Positions 45,479 through 50,709 of a stretch of 50,709 bases of DNA are shown one piece after another. Under the pieces are notes generated by a model, which made no database searches, had not been told where the DNA came from, and saw only the letters and a program-made list of their open reading frames with translations. The DNA is from Terasakiella brassicae. Its GTDB lineage: Bacteria; Pseudomonadota; Alphaproteobacteria; Rhodospirillales; Terasakiellaceae. Where the stretch lies: contig NZ_BMHV01000024.1 of NCBI RefSeq assembly GCF_014641495.1, positions 1 to 50,709 of the forward strand, in the 5' to 3' direction. Numbering within the stretch: position 1 is the first letter of the stretch; each line of letters begins with the position of its first letter. The translations under genes were made by a program, and so were the position numbers.

Positions 45479-46144
45479 ATGAAAATTCTTATTGCAGATG
45501 ACCACAATCTCGTTCGCGAAGGCCTTCGTCCCTTTCTTGAAGAGCTAAGCCCGGACGTTGAAATCATGGAAGCAGCATCCTTCGATCAGGCTTATGAAAT
45601 TTCTCAGGCCAGTACTGGCTGGGGTCTTATTCTAATGGACCTTAAAATGCCAGGAATGAATGCCTTCGATGGTCTGGTCAAAATGTGCGAGGCCCATAAA
45701 GATGTCCCCGTTGTCATCTTATCCGGTCATTTCAATCGCCATGATGTTCTGGAAGCCGTTGAACGCGGCGCGGCAGGATACGTCCCCAAAACCATCAGCG
45801 GGTCCGCTATGGTCAATGCGCTCCGTCTGGTCTTGTCCGGTGAAAAATACATTCCCTCTGCCGCCTTTCAGGATACGCCTGAATCAAATGACGACAGCCC
45901 GATCGGGCGCAGTGCCACCAGCAACAACATGGAAAACGGCCCGCTGTCACGCTTAAGTGACCGTGAAAAAGAAATTCTCGGCCATCTAATTGAAGGCAGT
46001 ACGAATAAAGAAATTGCCCGCAAACTCGGCTTACAAGAGATCACCGTCAAAGTACATTTGCGCAACATCTATCGCAAAATGGAAGCCGCCAACCGCGCCC
46101 AAGCCGTCCGCATCGCTTTGCAAAATGGATGGGAAAGCACATGA
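45479..46144 (+). CDS. LuxR/NarL-family response regulator
   Basis: 221 residues from the ATG of MKILIADDHN; the frame opens 13 codons earlier but homologues start here. The receiver domain (1-120) has Asp8/Asp9 and phospho-acceptor Asp54 (ILMDLKMPGM), with the switch Lys in YVPKTISGS. The C-terminal LuxR helix-turn-helix (about 155-218) reads LSDREKEILGHLIEGSTNKE then KLGLQEITVKVHLRNIYRKM. It should bind DNA as a dimer on phosphorylation. It starts 60 bases after the hybrid kinase and is probably its target. The sugar-nucleotide gene 53 bases downstream could be a controlled target. Confidence 0.94.
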   Translation: MKILIADDHNLVREGLRPFLEELSPDVEIMEAASFDQAYEISQASTGWGLILMDLKMPGMNAFDGLVKMCEAHKDVPVVILSGHFNRHDVLEAVERGAAGYVPKTISGSAMVNALRLVLSGEKYIPSAAFQDTPESNDDSPIGRSATSNNMENGPLSRLSDREKEILGHLIEGSTNKEIARKLGLQEITVKVHLRNIYRKMEAANRAQAVRIALQNGWEST

Positions 46145-46197
46145 CCTACATGTAGATATATCCATATTTTGTGTATCACTCTAAATGAGGTAATAAC

Positions 46198-47640
46198 GTG
46201 ATTTATCCAATAATTTTATGTGGCGGAGCAGGTTCTCGTCTTTGGCCAGCTTCCCGAGAAATGCACCCCAAACCATTTATACGCGTTGATAACAAAGAAA
46301 ACTTTCTTCAAAAAACATTTAGACGAGCCACATCACTACCTAATGCTGGCGAAGTATCTTTTGTTACCAGTAAAAATTTCTTTTTTGAAACCAAAAACTG
46401 CATCACAGAAATAAATGATACAAATCATCCTTTCAGCATTCTTTCTGAACCCTGCGGAAGAGACACGCTGGCCGCAATTGCAATAGCAGTGGCACATATT
46501 TCTGCAAAACACGGTGAGAACGCAACAATACTCGTAATGCCTTCCGACCATTTGATTGAAAATCCAGATGCCTATATTCAAGCTGTTCAAGAAGCGTCTG
46601 CACTTGCTGGTGACGGACGGATTGTAACCTTTGGCATTACTCCGACTAGTCCTGAAACAGGCTATGGGTATATCGAATCAGACGGTAACAAGGTTTTACG
46701 ATTTATTGAGAAACCAAACTATGAAAAAGCCGTTGAGTTCACTCAAGCCGCTCAAAAACAATTCCTCTGGAATTCAGGGATGTTTTGCTTTCTCGCGACA
46801 ACATTGCAAAGAGAACTTAAGGAATATGCTTCAGACGTTTATGAAACAACTTCAGAATGCCTTGCTAAATCTTCTCTTGAAAAAACAGATCATTTCTCTC
46901 ACTTAAAAATCGACAATAAATCTTTTCAAAATATCCGAAAAATATCTTTCGATTATGCAATTATGGAAAAGACAAAATCTGCTGCAGTTGTTCCTTGCAG
47001 CATCGGGTGGCGGGATGTCGGTGATTGGAAATCATTCAGTGAAATTGGTGATTGCGACTCGAACAATAATCAAACGACAAATGACAATATTCTTATCAAT
47101 TCAACCAATTGCTTTATCCGCTCAACTAAGCGCAAAATAGCTGCTGTAGGTGTCGATAATCTCGCAATCATTGAAGAGCCTGATGCATTACTGGTTTTAA
47201 ATAAAGATAACGCACAAGACGTAAAAAAAGTTTATGAACACCTAAAGGCAATTGGCTCTGAAGCCTATAAAAACCACACAACGGTCCATCGCCCTTGGGG
47301 TAGTTATTCTGTATTACTAGAAGCTCCAAACTATAAAATTAAGAGAATTGATGTAAAGCCTGGAGGCGTGTTAAGCCTGCAAATGCACCATCACAGAAGT
47401 GAGCATTGGGTTGTCGTTTCAGGTATGGCTAAAGTCCAAAATGGTGAAAACAAATTACTGCTTAGTGTCAATGAATCCACCTTCATACCTGCGGGTCACA
47501 CCCACCGTCTTGAAAACCCAGGCGTGCTTCCTTTGCAAGTAATTGAAGTACAGTGTGGTCAGTATCTTGGTGAAGATGACATCGTTAGATTTGAGGACAT
47601 TTATGAAAGAGCTGAGAACCCGTTTAACGAATTCAACTGA
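46198..47640 (+). CDS. manC: Mannose-1-phosphate guanylyltransferase/mannose-6-phosphate isomerase
   Basis: 480 residues from GTG (GAGG seven bases upstream), the normal length of the bifunctional type II enzyme. The N-terminal pyrophosphorylase has LCGGAGSRLWPASRE (about 7-21) and FIEKPNYEKAVEF. The C-terminal cupin isomerase has QMHHHRSEHWVVVSGMAKV with the metal-binding His residues and FIPAGHTHRLEN. It converts fructose-6-P to mannose-6-P and mannose-1-P plus GTP to GDP-mannose, the precursor of exopolysaccharide, alginate or O-antigen sugars. AT-rich compared with the kinase genes upstream. The following sequence is IS debris, so the rest of its polysaccharide cluster may have been lost or moved. 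Confidence 0.94.
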   Translation: MIYPIILCGGAGSRLWPASREMHPKPFIRVDNKENFLQKTFRRATSLPNAGEVSFVTSKNFFFETKNCITEINDTNHPFSILSEPCGRDTLAAIAIAVAHISAKHGENATILVMPSDHLIENPDAYIQAVQEASALAGDGRIVTFGITPTSPETGYGYIESDGNKVLRFIEKPNYEKAVEFTQAAQKQFLWNSGMFCFLATTLQRELKEYASDVYETTSECLAKSSLEKTDHFSHLKIDNKSFQNIRKISFDYAIMEKTKSAAVVPCSIGWRDVGDWKSFSEIGDCDSNNNQTTNDNILINSTNCFIRSTKRKIAAVGVDNLAIIEEPDALLVLNKDNAQDVKKVYEHLKAIGSEAYKNHTTVHRPWGSYSVLLEAPNYKIKRIDVKPGGVLSLQMHHHRSEHWVVVSGMAKVQNGENKLLLSVNESTFIPAGHTHRLENPGVLPLQVIEVQCGQYLGEDDIVRFEDIYERAENPFNEFN

Positions 47641-47768
47641 TATCAAAATATAAGTAAGCAATGCGGCCACCTTTCAATTACCCATAAGTTTTTAGATTAC
47701 TCATTTTTTGATTGACCTCGGTCGAATCGCCGTAATTCATTGCCTAGAGCAGATCCGTATGGCACTAA

Positions 47769-48155
47769 GTTAAGACGTTTTTCACATCGGTTAGATATGC
47801 AACAAAAACGAAAGGCTCAACAGTAGCGGAATTTTACTCCACTGCAATCAAACGATATGACCGCTACTGTGGGGGATTATTGCTCCAGGATTTACACAAA
47901 AAAACGAAAGTTAAACACCCGCAGACAAATGGCATTTGTGAACGCTTTCACAAGACTATTTTGCAGGAGTTTTATCAGGTTACATTCCGCAAGAAAATCT
48001 ATGAAACCATTGAACAATTACGAAATGATCTGGACGAATGGCTGGATTACTATAACAATAAACGCACCCATCAAGGAAAAATCTGCTGTGGACGCACACC
48101 CATGGAGACCTTGTTGGATGGGAATTCAATCTGGCAGGAAAAGTTTATAGCTTAA
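47769..48155 (+). pseudogene. IS3/IS481-type transposase, degraded C-terminal fragment
   Basis: The frame opens after a stop at 47766-47768 and runs to a TAA at 48153-48155. The last about 90 residues are typical of rve integrase cores: KVKHPQTNGICERFHKT (with the catalytic Glu), YETIEQLRNDLDEWLDYYN, RTHQGKICCGRTPME. The upstream part is scrambled: KRYDRYCGGLLLQDLHKK joins directly to the core, so residues are missing, and the first two catalytic Asp are not seen. There is no start codon with a ribosome site. The IS continues to its end at about 48217. Confidence 0.75.
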
Positions 48156-48217
48156 ACCCGACCTGACAGACACCCCATCAAAGCGGGTAAGCGTCAGATC
48201 AAGTCGCGACTTCTACA
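48123..48217 (+). repeat. Left copy of a 95-bp inverted repeat (IS end)
   Basis: This segment holds the last 11 codons of the transposase fragment plus the IS end. The reverse complement of 50118-50212 matches it at 88 of 95 positions with no gaps. The outer terminus, read inward, starts TGTAGAAGTCGCGACTTGAT. Confidence 0.9.
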
Positions 48218-48316
48218 AATAATCAAAGCCCCGAGCCTTTCAATTGGAAAGCTGACCCCGATGAAATTATCGCCGCTGTCAAAAGAGGGGGCCAAACGTT
48301 GGAGCCAATCCACTAG
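48218..48316 (+). pseudogene. C-terminal remnant of an IS630-family transposase
   Basis: Immediately beyond the IS end the frame reads NNQSPEPFNWKADPDEIIAA, then VKRGGQTLEPIH and a TAG at 48314-48316. This is the usual tail of IS630 transposases (a PFxWxADPD...KRG pattern). Only about 32 residues remain. The other IS element therefore lies inside or next to an older IS630 copy. The intergenic stretch 47641-47768, after manC, shows no further gene. Confidence 0.65.
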
Positions 48317-48337
48317 ACATCCCGCTCATCCAGTGTA

Positions 48338-49243
48338 TTGTATAATTTCTATGCGTTATTCCATGAAATTGTCGATTGTAGTCTTATGTCTAATGTTTTT
48401 TCATCCGAGCTTACCGAACGGCTTTCTCACTTACACCAACTAATCTTTGATGCCTCTTATACCTGTGGGGAATTACAACATACCAAAGAACTTTTCGAAT
48501 CCGGGCACGTTTCAGAATTCGATCTAGTCTATCGCATGATGTTATCAACCGAGTTTTACGAGAAGTCTCTTTCAAGATCTATTGAAAACCATCTCTATTG
48601 TATTCACAGCGCTAGGATCAAGATGATTCATGAACTACTGCCCGATGGTGATATCATTCTTGACCTTGGAGGAGCTAATGCGCCACTCTACCGTATGGGA
48701 TACAAGTATAACTTCAAGAAACTCACACTTGTCGACTTACCAGAAGATGAACGCCATGAGCTCTATGGCAATGTGTCCTTAGATTCTGAAGGCGTGGAAG
48801 GCGAAGTTGTAATCCACTACTCTGACATGACAAACCTCGCACATATTCCAGACAACTCCGTCGATTTTGTTTGGTCGGGGCAAAGCATTGAGCATATCCC
48901 TGCCGCAGCAGGCATAATAATGTGTGAAGAAGCTTTCCGTGTATTGAAACCTGGTGGACATTTTTGCTTGGATACACCCAATAGGCTGATCACGGAAATT
49001 CACACTGCAACTGTAGGGGGCGGTTTTATCCATCCAGAACATTTTTTGGAATATACACCTGCGCAACTGAGAAAAATTCTTCTAGATACCAATTTTACGA
49101 TTCAAGATGAATACGGTATTTGCGAAATGCCTGTCACAGCAAAGACGAAAGAATTTGATTACAAAGATTTTATTCGTGGCAATGCCATTTCGCGTAATAT
49201 GGATGATTGCTACATCCAATATTTCCATTGTCGAAAGCTATAG
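48338..49243 (+). CDS. SAM-dependent methyltransferase with N-terminal helical region
   Basis: 301 residues if read from TTG at 48338; the start is uncertain because the frame is open back to the IS630 TAG and an ATG at 48386 is the first standard codon. Residues about 20-95 are helical and contain RMMLSTEFYEK, similar to DUF4214-type repeats found in polysaccharide-linked proteins. From about 103 a class I methyltransferase fold is seen: ILDLGGANAP (SAM motif I), VDFVWSGQSIEHIP (motif IV-like), and FRVLKPGGHFCLDTPNRL. The substrate is unknown; a sugar, lipid or peptide linked to envelope glycans is a guess from the neighbour manC. The 5' end may have been trimmed by IS insertion. Confidence 0.75.
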   Translation: MYNFYALFHEIVDCSLMSNVFSSELTERLSHLHQLIFDASYTCGELQHTKELFESGHVSEFDLVYRMMLSTEFYEKSLSRSIENHLYCIHSARIKMIHELLPDGDIILDLGGANAPLYRMGYKYNFKKLTLVDLPEDERHELYGNVSLDSEGVEGEVVIHYSDMTNLAHIPDNSVDFVWSGQSIEHIPAAAGIIMCEEAFRVLKPGGHFCLDTPNRLITEIHTATVGGGFIHPEHFLEYTPAQLRKILLDTNFTIQDEYGICEMPVTAKTKEFDYKDFIRGNAISRNMDDCYIQYFHCRKL

Positions 49244-49257
49244 AGGGAAAGTTTTCA

Positions 49258-50136
49258 ATGACCTTGTTTCCAGAGCAAAACTATCCGATTTTCTATCCAG
49301 AAGGTTATGATGAGCAGGCCTTATTGTCCTATCTGTCAGCTTTTGAAATTAATGGAGAGCATCATCAAGAAATGGTTGAATACTTGAAATCTGATTTCAA
49401 ACGATTTGTACTAACGTTGAACCTATTGATGCGAGTCAACGATGGCGAGAATAAAAAACTTCTGGAAATCGGTAGTCATCCGTTTTTTATGTCAATTTTG
49501 GTTAAAAAATTCACCTGTTTTAATTTTCAAAGTACCAATTATTTTGGCTTTGAAAACAGTGAAACCGAAACGCAATTTCACCGACATAAAGAAACAGGTG
49601 AAGAAATTGAGTTCCAATATGTTAACCATAGCATTGACCACTCTCCCCTCCCCCTTAAAGAGCAGGTGGATGTCGTTCTTTTTTGTGAAGTCTTAGAGCA
49701 CTTGATCAATGACCCATTACACGCTCTGTTACGAATTAAAGAAGTCTTAAAAACGGGAGGTGACTTAATTTTGACAACGCCTAACGTAGCACGACTGGAA
49801 AATATTGCAAAAATGCTTGCTGGAGCAAATATTTACGATCCATATTCTGGTTATGGGATTTATGGGCGACACAATAGAGAATATAACAAGCATGAGCTTT
49901 ATTTATTACTTAGCCAACTTGGGTTTGAGATCGTAGAAATGTTTACATCTGATGTAAACCCGCCTCATGCAACTTCTTATTTTGATTTAAACATTTTGAG
50001 AGATCACATTGAATTTCGAAAGAATGATTTGGGGCAGTATATTTTTTTACGAGCAAAGAATGCCCATAAAGCTGATTTGTCGCGACCTGACTGGCTTTTC
50101 AGAAGCTACCCATCAGGTGTAGTAGTCGCTACTTGA
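49258..50136 (+). CDS. SAM-dependent methyltransferase, 3' end inside an IS end
   Basis: 292 residues from the ATG of MTLFPEQNYPIFYPEG, with GAGGGAAAG upstream and 14 bases after the previous stop. A class I methyltransferase fold is visible: KLLEIGSHPFFMSILVKKF (motif I, with H in place of the usual G), DVVLFCEVLEHLINDP, KEVLKTGGDLILTTPNV. This resembles Methyltransf_11/23 proteins in polysaccharide clusters. The last about six codons (VVVAT and the stop) lie within the inverted IS end that starts at 50118, so the original C-terminus was probably replaced by the insertion. Paired with the preceding methyltransferase, likely one transcript. Confidence 0.8.
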   Translation: MTLFPEQNYPIFYPEGYDEQALLSYLSAFEINGEHHQEMVEYLKSDFKRFVLTLNLLMRVNDGENKKLLEIGSHPFFMSILVKKFTCFNFQSTNYFGFENSETETQFHRHKETGEEIEFQYVNHSIDHSPLPLKEQVDVVLFCEVLEHLINDPLHALLRIKEVLKTGGDLILTTPNVARLENIAKMLAGANIYDPYSGYGIYGRHNREYNKHELYLLLSQLGFEIVEMFTSDVNPPHATSYFDLNILRDHIEFRKNDLGQYIFLRAKNAHKADLSRPDWLFRSYPSGVVVAT

Positions 50137-50212
50137 TCTGACACTGAACCGCTTTGATGCGGTGACTGTCAGGTCGGGTTTAAGCTATAAACTTTTCCTG
50201 CCAGATTGAATT
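50118..50212 (-). repeat. Right copy of the 95-bp inverted repeat (IS end), minus orientation
   Basis: Reverse complement of 48123-48217 with seven mismatches. It includes the last 11 codons of the same transposase (NSIWQEKFIA, stop) on the minus strand, then stops abruptly at 50212 where the IS3-family element begins. Confidence 0.9.
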
Positions 50213-50274
50213 TGGACCCGTCCCCTAAAACTGGAGAGCACCTTCTGTTAAACTGAGATTTACAGGAGGAATAA

Positions 50275-50550
50275 ATGAGTCTCAAAAAATCTGATGAATT
50301 TAAAAGCGAAGCCGTCCAGCTTGCACTGACAAGTGGCTTATCTTGCAAACAAGTTGCCGCCGATCTTGGCATCGGCTTTTCCACGTTGAACAAATGGGTT
50401 GCTAAACATAAGCATGACGATTTGATGTCAGGACCGCACGATGACCTTCATAAGGAACTGGCTCGCCTTCGCAAAGAAAACCGAATATTGCGGGAGGAGA
50501 GGGAGATTCTAAAAAAAGCGACGGCCTTCTTTGCGAGTCAAAAGCGATGA
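50275..50550 (+). CDS. IS3-family transposase orfA
   Basis: 91 residues. An N-terminal helix-turn-helix of the HTH_Tnp_1 type (FKSEAVQLALTSGLSCKQVA, then LGIGFSTLNKWV) binds the IS ends. A Leu-rich coiled coil (LHKELARLRKENRILREERE) drives dimerisation. AGGAGGAATA upstream of the ATG is a strong ribosome binding site. The run of seven A before codon GCG is the -1 frameshift site that produces the OrfAB transposase. The stop TGA overlaps the orfB ATG. Confidence 0.92.
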   Translation: MSLKKSDEFKSEAVQLALTSGLSCKQVAADLGIGFSTLNKWVAKHKHDDLMSGPHDDLHKELARLRKENRILREEREILKKATAFFASQKR

Positions 50551-50709
50551 GGTTCAAGTTCATTGATGCGAAAAAGGCCGACCATCCGCTTGACCTGCTG
50601 TGCAAAGCCTTCAACGTCAGCCTCAGCGGTTATTATGATTGGCGAAAGCGGCCCATGTCTGAACGTCAACGCAAAGATTTGGTTTTGCTGACCAATATCC
50701 GCACAATCC
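50547..50709 (+). CDS. IS3-family transposase orfB, N-terminal part
   Basis: Starts at the ATG overlapping the orfA stop (ATGA), in the -1 frame. The visible 54 codons read MRFKFIDAKKADHPLDLLCK, then VSLSGYYDWRKRP, the HTH_21-like start of IS3 orfB products; the integrase core lies beyond the window. The frame is open back to the slippery site, so a fused OrfAB protein can be made. Confidence 0.88.
   Translation, partial: MRFKFIDAKKADHPLDLLCKAFNVSLSGYYDWRKRPMSERQRKDLVLLTNIRTI

Larger units (their letters stand above)
50213..50709 (+). mobile_element. IS3-family insertion sequence, left part (runs off the window)
   Basis: The element starts TGGACCCGTCCCCTAAAACT, typical of IS3-family ends, exactly where homology of the older IS fragment stops. 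It carries orfA and the start of orfB with a classic slippery heptamer AAAAAAA at 50511-50517. The right end is outside the window. Confidence 0.8.

Noticed and set aside
48123-50212. Active composite transposon
   Set aside because: Both flanking IS copies are truncated (left transposase is scrambled, right is only 95 bp), so the unit cannot move by its own enzymes.
1-50709. CRISPR arrays, prophage structural genes, magnetosome genes, rRNA operons
   Set aside because: I found no regularly spaced repeats, phage genes, mam-type genes or rRNA sequence in the window.

Overview
The window looks like a stretch of chromosome from a free-living, probably aquatic alphaproteobacterium of the Rhodospirillales type. 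I infer this from the gene order amiC - PBP1A - prfB divergent from rne, the gyrA-coaD pair, the APS-type CysH, the many c-di-GMP and two-component genes, and the style of the proteins. The species is not fixed by anything I can see. Two segments are visibly richer in A+T than the rest (about 1.3-5.6 kb and 46.2-50.2 kb). Both carry accessory genes and IS debris, so they were probably acquired.

Layout. 1-6.9 kb is a defence/mobile segment: the start of an IS630-type transposase, a diheme cytochrome c, then a three-gene restriction-modification operon (C5-cytosine methyltransferase, McrB-like AAA+ NTPase, McrC-like nuclease) resembling LlaJI. An IS5-family element with a nonsense codon follows, and then a ccdA antitoxin whose ccdB partner is cut off after 27 codons. 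7-16.1 kb is core: a PEP-mutase-family enzyme, prfB, PBP1A, amiC, and divergently rne with a long leader. 16.2-22.6 kb holds a small Cys-rich protein, an aminotransferase coupled to a gamma-glutamyltranspeptidase-like lipoprotein that seems to lack the nucleophile, and an envelope set (M48/TPR protease, lipoprotein, DsbA/ScsC-like thiol protein, ferritin-like protein). 22.6-29 kb has a double-PDZ protein, a diguanylate cyclase, Tex, APS reductase and an esterase.

29-34.6 kb is a one-direction signalling cluster: hybrid histidine kinase, REC-PAS-GGDEF-EAL protein, REC protein with an unrecognised C-terminal domain, and a STAS protein. Next are an outer-membrane LbtU-like porin with a Fur box filling the spacer of its predicted promoter, tRNA-Lys(UUU), a structured RNA-like element behind coaD, coaD, gyrA and a PiT phosphate transporter. 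A 1201-residue hybrid kinase and a LuxR-type response regulator follow.

46.2-50.7 kb is a glycan/mobile segment. A bifunctional GDP-mannose enzyme is followed by nested IS fragments. A pair of SAM-methyltransferase genes is bracketed by 95-bp inverted copies of the same IS end (88/95 identical), and the last codons of the second methyltransferase lie inside that IS end. An IS3-family element has entered the right-hand IS copy and runs off the window. No CRISPR array or complete prophage is visible. The most system-like accessory units are the LlaJI-like R-M operon, the phosphorelay/c-di-GMP/STAS cluster and the IS-bracketed methyltransferase pair.
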